Shown: piece after piece, positions 6,266 to 12,905 of the stretch
How positions within the stretch are numbered: the first letter of the stretch is position 1
How the letters are laid out: every line of letters starts with the position of its first letter
NCBI GenBank assembly: GCA_015522395.1
Contig: WAMH01000213.1
Span: 1 to 14,677, forward strand
Source: Thermococcus sp.
GTDB lineage: Archaea > Methanobacteriota_B > Thermococci > Thermococcales > Thermococcaceae
DNA: 14,677 nucleotides
Direction: 5' to 3'
Translations under genes and position numbers: made by a program
The notes under the pieces: model-generated
What the model was told of the DNA's origin: nothing
Database searches by the model: none
The model's input: only the letters and a program-made list of their open reading frames with translations

Positions 6266-6317
6266 CTCCCTCGGCCTTTTTACGCCAGTTTTTGCCTGTG
6301 GATAGAAAAGAAAAAGC
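6266..6317. terminator. Bidirectional T-rich terminator
   Basis: On the plus strand, two T5 runs (6277-6281 and 6289-6293) follow the stop of the small protein gene. On the minus strand, T5 and T4 runs (6315-6311 and 6309-6306) follow the RPA32 stop at once. Archaeal RNA polymerase ends at such T-runs without needing a hairpin, and the 52-bp gap between convergent genes fits this use. Confidence 0.6.
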
Positions 6318-7118
6318 TCAGAGCGGCTCGTAGTAGCCTATCTCCGGCTCGTAGATCTCTCCCTCTGCCAGGAGCTGGGTTATGGCCTCCTCAAGGACGT
6401 CCTCGTCGAACTCCGAGGAGAGCTTCTTGATGATAAACTTGTGGGAGAGTGCTTTTCCCTTCTCCTTGAGGAGTTCAATTACCGCCTTCTTGGCCTTTTC
6501 AAGCTCGGGGTTTTCCTTTGGCTCCTCCCCGGGGATTTCCTCCTCGAACAGTTCCTCCTCGAGGTTTCTCTGCTCCAGGATCATCGTGTAGAGTTCGTCC
6601 ATCGTTAAGAGAAGCTCCTCGTCAATCCCCCTGTTCTTGGCTATGACCTTCGCTTTGGCCGTTATCCCGTAGCGGTTGTAGATGTCAAAGGCCACCTTCG
6701 CTTTCTTTGCGTGTTCGACCTTCTCCTTGAGCGTCTCGAAGCGGTGGAGTATCCAGAAGTTCGGACTGACCTTCGAAACGCCCTCAACGAGTATCTGCTT
6801 GTCGTCGCGCCATTCCGCAACCTTCCCGATTATCTGAACCAGGTCGCCCTTCTTAACGAGCCTTATGAAGCGCGTGTCGTCGCGGAAGCCCAGAACCCAA
6901 ATGGTTCCGGTTCCATCGTCGATCTGGAACTTTCCGTAGGTCTCGTCCTCGCTTATGACCGGCTCCCTGACGACAGTAGCGACAACCTTGGCGCGGTAGA
7001 CCTTTCTGGCGTCGCGCGTTATGAGGTAGTTGGGCTCGAAGTCGCCCTCGCTCTTGACGTAGTAGCCGTTGAGGATGTCCCTGATATAGACCCTGCTCGC
7101 TGGGAGGCGCTTCTTCAT
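6318..7118 (-). CDS. rpa32: Replication protein A subunit RPA32
   Basis: A 266-residue subunit of the Thermococcales heterotrimeric RPA (RPA41-RPA14-RPA32), which coats single-stranded DNA in replication, repair and recombination. Residues about 40-125 form an OB fold (VYRAKVVATVV, then FQIDDGTGTIWVLGF and GDLVQIIGKVAEW). An acidic linker rich in Glu lies near 183-205, and the C-terminal 60 residues look like a winged helix (AKKAVIELLKEKG, HKFIIKKL, EIYEPEIGYYEPL), as in eukaryotic RPA32. The ATG at 7118 overlaps the RPA14 stop (ATGA) and follows a GAGGAGG ribosome site, so it is translationally coupled. It is the last gene of the operon, with T-runs just after the stop. The identification rests on fold, size, and the three-gene order known from Pyrococcus furiosus. 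Confidence 0.93.
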   Translation of the reverse strand: MKKRLPASRVYIRDILNGYYVKSEGDFEPNYLITRDARKVYRAKVVATVVREPVISEDETYGKFQIDDGTGTIWVLGFRDDTRFIRLVKKGDLVQIIGKVAEWRDDKQILVEGVSKVSPNFWILHRFETLKEKVEHAKKAKVAFDIYNRYGITAKAKVIAKNRGIDEELLLTMDELYTMILEQRNLEEELFEEEIPGEEPKENPELEKAKKAVIELLKEKGKALSHKFIIKKLSSEFDEDVLEEAITQLLAEGEIYEPEIGYYEPL

Positions 7119-7492
7119 GCCTCCTCACCCCCGAAGAACTCGATGATGCCCTCAACCTTCGGGAGGATCTTTCTCTCCAGTTCCCTTATCTCCTCGAGTG
7201 CCTCCAGGTCGGCATCGCTGAAGTCCTGCACCACTTCACCGAATATGTGGACCCCCTCGTCGTTCCTGATGACCCTTCCGATGACCCTGACGATCTGTCC
7301 GTTCTCCGGAAGGACGTTCTCCTCGCTCTCGATGAGTATAACGCCGGTTCCGTCGTCGAGCCAGAAGGTGTAATCCATCTTGTCAACCTTGAAGGCCTTC
7401 CCGATGAGGGAGACGCGCGTGTCGTCGTCCCTTATTTCGCTTATCTTCCTCTCAACGGCCGGTTTTCTCCTCCTGAACTTTACCTCCTCCAT
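7115..7492 (-). CDS. rpa14: Replication protein A subunit RPA14
   Basis: A 125-residue single OB-fold protein, the small subunit of the heterotrimeric archaeal RPA. The OB fold runs from about residue 22 to 95, with DDTRVSLIGKAFKVDKMDYTF giving the first strands, WLDDGTGVILIES the middle ones, and GQIVRVIGRVIRNDEGVHIFG the last; a helix follows (DLEALEEIRELERK) that probably packs in the trimer. The ATG at 7492 lies one base after the RPA41 stop (TGATATG) and is preceded by GGTGGTGAG. The longer frame from a GTG at 7504 starts inside that ribosome site and is rejected. It overlaps RPA32 by 4 nt. The tight order 41-14-32 argues for fixed-ratio synthesis of the complex. Confidence 0.92.
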   Translation of the reverse strand: MEEVKFRRRKPAVERKISEIRDDDTRVSLIGKAFKVDKMDYTFWLDDGTGVILIESEENVLPENGQIVRVIGRVIRNDEGVHIFGEVVQDFSDADLEALEEIRELERKILPKVEGIIEFFGGEEA

Positions 7493-7493
7493 A

Positions 7494-8567
7494 TCACTCA
7501 CCACCCTCGAGCTCGGCTATGGCCTTCCTCAGCTCGGCCCTAACCCTCGCTATCTCCCTCCTCGGATCGACCTCATCCCAGCCGAAGGCCTTGAGGATCA
7601 AGCCTAGGAACCTGTCGTCCACGACGTTGCCCCTTACGACTATTTCCTTCCCGAGAAGGTGGTAGTACTCGTCCTCGGCCAGCTTCCTTCCGGCTTCCCT
7701 GATCGTCAGGCCGCTTTCGACGAGCTCCTTGAGTTTCTCGCCGATTTCCTCCGGCTCGGCACCTATCAACTCTGCCGCATCGTCTCCGAAGAGCGTCGTT
7801 CTGATATAGCCCGTCGAGTCGTCGAGGCCGAAGTCGAGGATGACTATCTTGACCGGCTTTACCTCGCCGTGCTCGGGGCATATCCACGTATCCGTGGCCG
7901 GGTCGTAGTCCACCTTCCTCCTGCACTGGGGGCACGCGTCGTAGGCCGTAACGCGGTAAAGCCGCGCTATCGTTCCCCTGACCTCAACGAACCTCTCGCC
8001 GCCGCTAAGCTCGCCTATCTTTCTCCTCTGGTAGTTATAGCTCCTGACCTCTTCGAGCGGGGGGATCTCCTCAACGCGCGGGTCTTCAGGGTTGAGTATT
8101 ATCCTTGTCCTGAAGTTCGCGTGGAGTTCTATCCCGTTTCGTCCTTCCCTTACGGAGGGGTCGATGACCTTTATGACGTCCCCTGGGTTGAGTTCGTTGT
8201 AGTACTTCGCGACCGCGTTGTCCCACAGGACGAGCCTGGCCTTGCCCGTCGAGTCGTAGATTATGAGGTTCGCAACCCTGCCGGTTGACCCGTCCCTTCT
8301 CTTGTATTCCCTGGGCGGGTACTTCCTCATGATCCTCGCGACGATGTTCACACCGGTCATCCCGGGTACGAGGTCCCCTATGTGAAGAAGCTCCTCCCCA
8401 CCTTCAAGGTTTATCCCAAGCTCCTCTGCGAGCATTACGGCTGCCGCGTGCTCGGAGATTCCCTCGCGCTCGGCTATTTCCTTTATCCTCTTTTCGATTT
8501 CATTGGATGAGAGACCCTTCCGTCTCTCGATCACCTCAATAATCTGCTCCTTCGTCAGCACTCCCAT
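7494..8567 (-). CDS. rpa41: Replication protein A large subunit RPA41
   Basis: A 357-residue single-strand DNA binding protein, the main DNA-contacting subunit of archaeal RPA. The N-terminal 55 residues are helical (EVIERRKGLSSNEIEKRI, EHAAAVMLAEELGI). The first OB fold covers about 62-160 (VNIVARIMRKYPPREY, then ANLIIYDSTGKARLVLWD, the typical DNA-binding strand). The second, about 190-330, holds a zinc-binding set C212, C215, C230, H233, followed by IVILDFGLDDSTGYIRTTLFG. The ATG at 8567 follows AAGGTGAG and lies downstream of the TATA box at 8601-8610; an ATG at 8591 is close to or before the predicted transcript start and has no ribosome site. It is first in the operon with RPA14 and RPA32. 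The call is firm. Confidence 0.94.
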   Translation of the reverse strand: MGVLTKEQIIEVIERRKGLSSNEIEKRIKEIAEREGISEHAAAVMLAEELGINLEGGEELLHIGDLVPGMTGVNIVARIMRKYPPREYKRRDGSTGRVANLIIYDSTGKARLVLWDNAVAKYYNELNPGDVIKVIDPSVREGRNGIELHANFRTRIILNPEDPRVEEIPPLEEVRSYNYQRRKIGELSGGERFVEVRGTIARLYRVTAYDACPQCRRKVDYDPATDTWICPEHGEVKPVKIVILDFGLDDSTGYIRTTLFGDDAAELIGAEPEEIGEKLKELVESGLTIREAGRKLAEDEYYHLLGKEIVVRGNVVDDRFLGLILKAFGWDEVDPRREIARVRAELRKAIAELEGGE

Positions 8568-8600
8568 GACACTCACCTTAATGGTAATCATGTCTCCGGG

Positions 8601-8610
8601 TATTTAAACC
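8601..8610 (-). promoter_or_regulatory. TATA box for the RPA operon
   Basis: On the minus strand it reads GGTTTAAATA, preceded by GGAGAAA. The predicted start near 8580 agrees with translation from 8567 rather than 8591. Confidence 0.6.
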
Positions 8611-8671
8611 TTTCTCCAACCGGGCCTCTGGCAAAACCGTTCCGCAAGAGGGGCTCTTTTGGATGTTAAGG

Positions 8672-8684
8672 GGAGAAAAAATGT
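8672..8684 (-). terminator. T-run after scpB
   Basis: On the minus strand a T6 run (8682-8677) follows the scpB stop within a few bases, as in archaeal intrinsic termination, and lies before the RPA promoter. Confidence 0.5.
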
Positions 8685-9281
8685 TTATTGCCTCTCAGAG
8701 GTTTCGACCTCACTCTCAGGCTCTTTCGTTTCCCTGCCCTCTATCCTGTCTACCAGGTCACTGTACTCCGCGTGAACCACCCTCTTGAAGGCCTCCTTTA
8801 TCAGCATCGGATCGTTCTCGGGAAAACCGTAGAGCTCGGCGAACTTGGGCGTGGTTCCGAGCACCTTGGTCCTCTCGTAGGGCTCGGCGTAGATCAACCC
8901 CATCTCCCTAAGCTTCCTTATGTGCTCGTAGGCCTGGCTCCCGCGGAGCTTCACAACCTTGCTCTGCTCTATCGGCTGAAGGTATGCAATGAGGGCGAGC
9001 GTCTTCAGTTCCCCCGTCCTGAGGTCAGGTCTTGGCATGAGCTGGATCACCCTCTGGCTGTACTCCTGCTTTACCTGCATGACGTATTTATCCCCCAAAA
9101 CCCTAACAACCTCCACAGCGCTCTTCCTCTCGGCGTATTCTGCGGCGATGAGCTCTATAAGCTTCTCCAGGTAGTCCAGCGACCTTATCCCGAGAGCCCT
9201 CGACAGCTCCTTCACGCTCAGGGGTCTGCCCGATACGAAGAGGGCAGCCTCGACGAGGGCTTTGTCCTCAAGCAGTCCCAT
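8685..9281 (-). CDS. scpB: Segregation and condensation protein B
   Basis: A 198-residue protein of the ScpB family, which binds the kleisin ScpA and SMC to form the prokaryotic condensin that organises and separates chromosomes. It has the usual two winged-helix domains: residues 1-78 (MGLLEDKALVEAALFVSGRPL, then YVMQVKQEY) and about 85-160 (LRTGELKTLALIAYLQPIEQ, LRGSQAYEHIRKLREMGLI, TTPKFAELYGF). A short acidic tail (ESEVETSERQ) closes it. The ATG at 9281 follows GGTGG and lies about 30 bp after a TATA-like element. A frame open from 9335 would begin upstream of that promoter and is rejected. Neither smc nor scpA is in the window. Confidence 0.93.
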   Translation of the reverse strand: MGLLEDKALVEAALFVSGRPLSVKELSRALGIRSLDYLEKLIELIAAEYAERKSAVEVVRVLGDKYVMQVKQEYSQRVIQLMPRPDLRTGELKTLALIAYLQPIEQSKVVKLRGSQAYEHIRKLREMGLIYAEPYERTKVLGTTPKFAELYGFPENDPMLIKEAFKRVVHAEYSDLVDRIEGRETKEPESEVETSERQ

Positions 9282-9310
9282 CCCTTCCACCGCTCCTACT
9301 TGGCCTAGGC

Positions 9311-9320
9311 TTCTATAACC
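9311..9320 (-). promoter_or_regulatory. TATA box for scpB
   Basis: On the minus strand it reads GGTTATAGAA. The predicted start is near 9290, so the leader would be short and the ATG at 9281 the first usable start. It is back to back with the 5S rRNA promoter. Confidence 0.5.
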
Positions 9321-9331
9321 TTTTCCCCACC

Positions 9332-9346
9332 GCAAACTTTATAAAG
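9332..9346 (+). promoter_or_regulatory. BRE/TATA promoter for 5S rRNA-tRNA-Asp
   Basis: GCAAA followed by CTTTATAAAG is a near-ideal archaeal BRE plus TATA box. A start about 25 bp downstream falls near 9367, only a few bases before the mature 5S end, as expected for a stable-RNA promoter. Confidence 0.7.
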
Positions 9347-9369
9347 TCAGCTCGGAAGGTCAGTACCGG

Positions 9370-9494
9370 TACGGCGGTCATAGCGGCGGGGTCACACCCG
9401 GTCTCGTTTCGATCCCGGAAGTTAAGCCCGCCTGCGTTTCCGGTGGTACTGCCCTCCGGGAGGGGGCGGGAAGCCGGAAACGCCGCCGGCCACT
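9370..9494 (+). rRNA. rrf: 5S ribosomal RNA
   Basis: About 125 nt matching archaeal 5S rRNA from memory of the Pyrococcus sequence. The 5' end TACGGCGGTCATAGC pairs with the 3' GCCGCCGGCCAC to form helix I. The loop region CACACCCGGTCTCGTTTCGA and the conserved CCGGAAGTTAAGC follow, and the GC-rich helix IV hairpin (TGCCCTCCGGGAGGGGGCGG) is present. It has its own promoter and stands apart from 16S/23S genes in this window, as is known for Thermococcales. The tRNA-Asp gene begins about 5 nt later, so the two are probably cut from one transcript. The exact ends are uncertain by 1-3 nt. Confidence 0.95.
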
Positions 9495-9499
9495 CAAAC

Positions 9500-9577
9500 G
9501 CCCGGGTGGTGTAGCCCGGCCCATCATACGGGACTGTCACTCCCGTGACCCGGGTTCAAATCCCGGCCCGGGCGCCA
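9500..9577 (+). tRNA. tRNA-Asp (anticodon GTC)
   Basis: A complete cloverleaf: acceptor GCCCGGG (9500-9506) pairs with CCCGGGC (9567-9573). The anticodon stem CGGGA/TCCCG encloses the loop CTGTCAC with anticodon GTC at 9536-9538. The T stem CCGGG/CCCGG encloses TTCAAAT. The discriminator base is G and the 3' CCA (9575-9577) is encoded in the gene. The stems are fully paired and GC-rich, as in hyperthermophiles. It is probably co-transcribed with 5S rRNA. Confidence 0.97.
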
Positions 9578-9597
9578 GACCTCTTATTGTTCCACTT

Positions 9598-9660
9598 AAG
9601 GTCATGGCTCATTGCTAATTCTGACCTTGCCCTCTCAGGGAAATGTCTTCGGCATTTTCT
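9598..9660 (+). other. Two possible hairpins downstream of tRNA-Asp
   Basis: In the 184-bp gene-free stretch after the tRNA, a 7-bp perfect inverted repeat (AAGGTCA 9598-9604, TGACCTT 9622-9628) is followed by a hairpin with a C(TTCG)G loop: GAAATG, one bulged T, CTTCGG, CATTTT (9640-9658), ending in T-rich sequence. They could be the trailer or terminator of the 5S-tRNA transcript, or a small RNA. The rest of the stretch, up to 9761, shows only a T6 run on the minus strand (9711-9706) and a GGGG-TAAA-CCCC hairpin (9737-9748) that probably end the rpl10e transcript. Confidence 0.35.
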
Positions 9661-9705
9661 CCAACAGTCTGGATTATCGCCTTGGTTTGCTTCGGTGGGA
9701 TTTAG

Positions 9706-9748
9706 AAAAAAGTTGGGTTGGGTTTGAAATTTTAGGGGGGTAAACCCC
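9706..9748 (-). terminator. Probable terminator of rpl10e
   Basis: Read on the minus strand, a GGGG/CCCC hairpin (9748-9737) is followed by T-rich sequence and a T6 run (9711-9706) after the rpl10e stop. Confidence 0.4.
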
Positions 9749-9761
9749 AAGAAAGCCCCAT

Positions 9762-10310
9762 TCAGCGTTTCATGGTCGAGAGAACCTTGGTGGTGACGTC
9801 GTTGCCCTCTTTGTCGTATATCCTGAAGTAAGCGCTGTAGGGGAGCTTCATCTTGGCCCTGTGCATGGCACCGAGGGCGAACTTAAGGTGGTTCTCGTTG
9901 AGGTAAACGGAGAGTATCTTCTGGTCCTTCCTTACGCGGGCTGCTAAGCCTATCGGCTTTCCGAAGGGCCTTCTCATACCGTTTCCGTAACGGTCGGCCT
10001 TCCTTCCGGTGGCCATCGGGTTCTCACGGAGAACCTGGAACGGGAAAACGCGGATCTTGAAGTGGTAGTTGCTCCTTCCGACGTTCTTCTGGAGGTATCT
10101 GTTCACCTGGATACGAATCGCCTCGAGGGCGTTTTGCCTTATCTGCATGGCCTGCTCGGCATGAAGGCTGACCTCGTACTGGAACTCGGCGGAGAGGTTG
10201 CCCATGTCGAAGATCGTTATCTTGGGTCCCGGAGCACCGCGTATGTACTCCCTCCTCGTGTAAGCGGGCTTGTCAACGTCCCTATCAATCTTGGCCGGTC
10301 TCAGTCCCAT
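9762..10310 (-). CDS. rpl10e: 50S ribosomal protein L10e (uL16 family)
   Basis: A 182-residue large-subunit protein of the L10e/L16 family, which lies near the peptidyl transferase centre and helps position tRNA. It is recognised by the N-terminal MGLRPAKIDRDVDKPAYTRR, the loop segment with KIRVFPFQVLRENPMATGRKADR, and GMRRPFGKPIGLAARV. This is the archaeal/eukaryotic form, not bacterial L16. Length is normal. The ATG at 10310 follows GGAGGTGAG. The TATA box at 10364-10373 implies a leader of about 30 nt. Upstream on the same strand lies an MFS transporter gene, but the promoter in between suggests separate transcription. Confidence 0.97.
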   Translation of the reverse strand: MGLRPAKIDRDVDKPAYTRREYIRGAPGPKITIFDMGNLSAEFQYEVSLHAEQAMQIRQNALEAIRIQVNRYLQKNVGRSNYHFKIRVFPFQVLRENPMATGRKADRYGNGMRRPFGKPIGLAARVRKDQKILSVYLNENHLKFALGAMHRAKMKLPYSAYFRIYDKEGNDVTTKVLSTMKR

Positions 10311-10363
10311 ACTCTCACCTCCAAATGAGCGTAAGCTAAGCCTAAACTCAGACGAGTCGAGTC

Positions 10364-10374
10364 CCTTATAAAAG
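10364..10374 (-). promoter_or_regulatory. TATA box for rpl10e
   Basis: On the minus strand it reads CTTTTATAAGG, preceded by CCAAAA as a BRE-like element, about 55-60 bp upstream of the ATG at 10310. It is one of the clearest promoters in the window. Confidence 0.6.
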
Positions 10375-10403
10375 TTTTGGGATAGAGGTTGGTGCCATCC
10401 CTC

Positions 10404-11558
10404 TCATTTAAGCTTAACGGTTTCCCAGAGGAGCGCGGCGGAGACGGGAAGAAAAGACAGCAGGGCGAGGTTGAGGGTTACAACCCCATGAAGCTCACCG
10501 AGGGAGTAGGCCAAGCCAAATAGCATTCCACCTACGAAGGTAGAGAGGTTCTGCACCCCGTTGACTCCACCGATAGCAAGGGAAGAGCGGTGGTAGGAAG
10601 CGAGAACTTTCCTCGAAATCGGCCTGAAGCTCTGGAAGGCGAAGAGCGCCAGGAATATCCCGAGGAACACCGTCGGGGCGGTCTTCACCGCTGCGAGAAG
10701 CGGGGAAACCGCCGCCAAAATGGACGTCAGCACTACCGTCCCCCTCTCACTACCCATGTCTGCCATCCAGGAGACACCATAGCTCAGCAGGGCCGCTAAG
10801 AAGCCGGCCCAGCCTATCAGTGTGGCGGTCGTTGCTTTGTCCAGTCCGAGTGTCTCGGAGACGTAAATGTAGGTTATCTCGCCGGAGGTGAAGGCGACTA
10901 TTACTGCCATGAGCGATGCTATAATCAGTATCCGTCTCGGGTCGAGAGATAGTTTCTCGGTCCCTCCAGGGGCCTTTCTCTTCGGCACGATCCAGCCCGA
11001 AAGGAGGGCGTAGCTCCCCACCATTATCAGGCCGGTGAGAAGAAAGAACGCCGATGAGAGCCACATCTGGCTGGAGAAGCCCCAGCCGGCGGTGTAAGCG
11101 TAGACGTAGTTTCCGAGCAGGGAAGCGATGCTGCCAAAGAAGAAGTACACAGATGTTACCCGCGCCCTTATCTCATCGGGCGTCGTCACCGCGATTACGA
11201 ACTGGGCCATCGGCCAGCCCAGCCCGTTGAGAAAACCGTTGAGAAGCTTTATTCCGGCAACCTGAACCCAGGTGGAGGTCAGTGGATAGAGCTGAACGGC
11301 CAAACCGTTGAGCATCATCGCAACGGCACCGACGTAGACGAGCTTTTTGCCCCTCTCGAGCATCAAACCTCCGAAAACTGAAGAGAACGCCCTCGCGAGG
11401 ACGAAGGACATCGAGACGATTGATACGGACAGCATGCTCGCCTTCAGGACGTCGCGCGTGTAGAACGCTATTGCTGGGGTGGCGAGCCTGAAGGCAAGGG
11501 TTCCTGTGAAAGCAGATACTATGAGCAGAGCTATTCCAACGAGGCGGGGGCGTTCCAT
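10404..11558 (-). CDS. Major facilitator superfamily transporter
   Basis: A 384-residue integral membrane protein with about 12 hydrophobic helices in two halves separated by a basic central loop (VPKRKAPGGTEKLSLDPRR, about 192-210). The loop between helices 2 and 3 contains GGLMLERGKK, a relaxed form of the MFS motif A, and the matching position of the second half has SWMADMGSERG. MFS proteins exchange small molecules using ion gradients; the substrate cannot be told from sequence, and the layout resembles drug-efflux or sugar-efflux groups. The ATG at 11558 follows GAAGGTGG. The frame opens earlier at 11585, but that ATG lies next to the TATA box (11588-11597) and has no ribosome site. It is divergent from the aminotransferase gene. 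Confidence 0.88.
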   Translation of the reverse strand: MERPRLVGIALLIVSAFTGTLAFRLATPAIAFYTRDVLKASMLSVSIVSMSFVLARAFSSVFGGLMLERGKKLVYVGAVAMMLNGLAVQLYPLTSTWVQVAGIKLLNGFLNGLGWPMAQFVIAVTTPDEIRARVTSVYFFFGSIASLLGNYVYAYTAGWGFSSQMWLSSAFFLLTGLIMVGSYALLSGWIVPKRKAPGGTEKLSLDPRRILIIASLMAVIVAFTSGEITYIYVSETLGLDKATTATLIGWAGFLAALLSYGVSWMADMGSERGTVVLTSILAAVSPLLAAVKTAPTVFLGIFLALFAFQSFRPISRKVLASYHRSSLAIGGVNGVQNLSTFVGGMLFGLAYSLGELHGVVTLNLALLSFLPVSAALLWETVKLK

Positions 11559-11587
11559 CAGACCACCTTCTAAGCGTTGCTCCAAAC

Positions 11588-11597
11588 GTTTTAAAAG
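11588..11597 (-). promoter_or_regulatory. TATA box for the MFS gene
   Basis: On the minus strand it reads CTTTTAAAAC. The predicted start near 11567 leaves a very short leader with the ribosome site, supporting translation from 11558. Confidence 0.5.
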
Positions 11598-11682
11598 TCT
11601 TGGCAGGAACGAAAGGATTTCACACGATAAAGCCCGAACCGGAAAAAACTTCGCTGAGACCCGGCCAAAGCCGGGAGGAACC

Positions 11683-11690
11683 CTTTTATA
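11683..11690 (+). promoter_or_regulatory. TATA box for the aminotransferase gene
   Basis: CTTTTATA lies about 35 bp upstream of the ATG at 11723. The expected start is near 11711, just at the GAGGTGGT ribosome site. Confidence 0.5.
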
Positions 11691-11722
11691 GATTCCGCCT
11701 CAACCCCCGCCGAGGTGGTATC

Positions 11723-12877
11723 ATGGAACTCAGGTTCAACATGGAGTATGAGGAAGCTTACAGGGAACTCTACGAGCTTGTCAAGCCTAAGTACAAGCTT
11801 TTCACCGCGGGTCCGGTTGCCTGCTTCCCGGAAGTTCTCGCGATAATGAGCGTTCAGATGTTCAGCCACCGCTCGGCCGAGGCCAAGGAAGTTCACGTTG
11901 ACACGCTCAACAGGCTCAAAGCATTTCTTGAGGCCGATAAAGGTGAGATAATCCTCTTCCCCAGCTCCGGCACTGGATTCATGGAGGCCGCCGTGAGGAA
12001 CACCGTCCCGCGCGGCGGAAAGGTTCTCGTGACGACCATTGGAGCGTTTGGTGACAGGTTCGCCGAGGTCGTAGAAACCAATGGAAGGAAAGCAATCATC
12101 CTCAGAAAAGAACCAGGATACGCGGTAAAACCGGAGGAGCTTGACGACGCCCTCAGGAAGAGCCCGGACGTTCACGCCGTTACAATAACCTACAACGAGA
12201 CCTCAACCGGCGTTCTCAACCCGCTCCCGGAGCTGGCCAAAGTAGTTAAAGAGCACGACAAGCTCCTCTTCGTCGATGCTGTGTCTGCCATGGGCGGTGC
12301 CGACATAAAGTTCGACGAGTGGGGTATTGATCTGGTCTTCGCGAGCAGTCAGAAGGCCTTTGGAGTGCCGCCGGGACTGGCAGTTGCCGCCGTCAGTAAG
12401 AGGGTTTTTGAGATAGCCGAGAGGATGCCGGAGCGCGGCTGGTACTTCGACCTTCCGCTCTACAGGAAGTTCAACGAGAAGAAGAAGGGAACGCCCTCAA
12501 CCCCGCCGCTTCCACAGATATTCGGCCTCAACGTCGTTCTGAGGATAATCGAGAAGATGGGCGGGAAGAAGGAATGGCTCGGAATGTACAGGAAGAGGAG
12601 CGAGATGATACGCGAGGGAGTCAAGGGGATGGGCCTAGGAATCCTTGCGGAGCCTGGCTATGAGAGTCCAACGATTACCGCCGTCGTCGTCCCCGAGGGT
12701 ATGAAGGGCGTCGACGTCTACAACGCCATGCGCGAGAGGGGCTTCGAATTGGCCAAGGGCTACGGAAGCGTCGCCGAGAAGACCTTCAGGATTGGAAACA
12801 TGGGTTACATGACCTTCGAGGACATCGAGGAGATGCTCGCCAACCTGCGGGAGGTTATAGAAAAGCTTAAGGGCTGA
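11723..12877 (+). CDS. Alanine/serine-glyoxylate class V aminotransferase
   Basis: A 384-residue fold-type I PLP enzyme of the alanine-glyoxylate / serine-pyruvate aminotransferase group. The N-terminal KLFTAGPVACFPEVLAIMS (25-43) is the substrate-side motif, and the SHR (48-50) is typical. GTGFMEAA (83-90) contributes to phosphate binding, VDAVSAMGG (184-192) carries the PLP-ring aspartate D185, and SSQKAFGVPPGL (208-219) holds the Schiff-base lysine K211. The probable role is transfer of amino groups between Ala or Ser and glyoxylate or pyruvate in glycine/serine metabolism; exact substrates cannot be set from sequence. The ATG at 11723 follows GAGGTGG; the frame is open upstream to 11600, but that part lies before the promoter. 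A T5 run follows the stop. The next gene on the strand starts 28 nt later. Confidence 0.9.
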   Translation: MELRFNMEYEEAYRELYELVKPKYKLFTAGPVACFPEVLAIMSVQMFSHRSAEAKEVHVDTLNRLKAFLEADKGEIILFPSSGTGFMEAAVRNTVPRGGKVLVTTIGAFGDRFAEVVETNGRKAIILRKEPGYAVKPEELDDALRKSPDVHAVTITYNETSTGVLNPLPELAKVVKEHDKLLFVDAVSAMGGADIKFDEWGIDLVFASSQKAFGVPPGLAVAAVSKRVFEIAERMPERGWYFDLPLYRKFNEKKKGTPSTPPLPQIFGLNVVLRIIEKMGGKKEWLGMYRKRSEMIREGVKGMGLGILAEPGYESPTITAVVVPEGMKGVDVYNAMRERGFELAKGYGSVAEKTFRIGNMGYMTFEDIEEMLANLREVIEKLKG

Positions 12878-12905
12878 TCCTCCTCTCACCTTTTTAGTGG
12901 GAATC

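Noticed and set aside
7266..7290. C/D-box-like sequence (TGATGA followed by CTGA)
   Set aside because: It lies within RPA14 coding sequence on the opposite strand, the C box lacks the usual leading purine, and no C'/D' pair or terminal stem is seen.
7659..8288. Plus-strand open frame inside RPA41
   Set aside because: It is a mirror frame of RPA41 coding sequence; no start signals and no family resemblance.
8688..9308. Plus-strand open frame opposite scpB
   Set aside because: It is antisense to scpB and would run through the scpB promoter; no ribosome site.
9545..9750. Two short opposite-strand open frames after tRNA-Asp
   Set aside because: They begin or end inside the tRNA, have no ribosome sites and encode no recognisable sequence.
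9500..9761. tRNA-Asp as an integration site of a mobile element
   Set aside because: The sequence downstream is somewhat less GC-rich, but there is no integrase and no second copy of the tRNA 3' end in the window; rpl10e follows after 184 bp.
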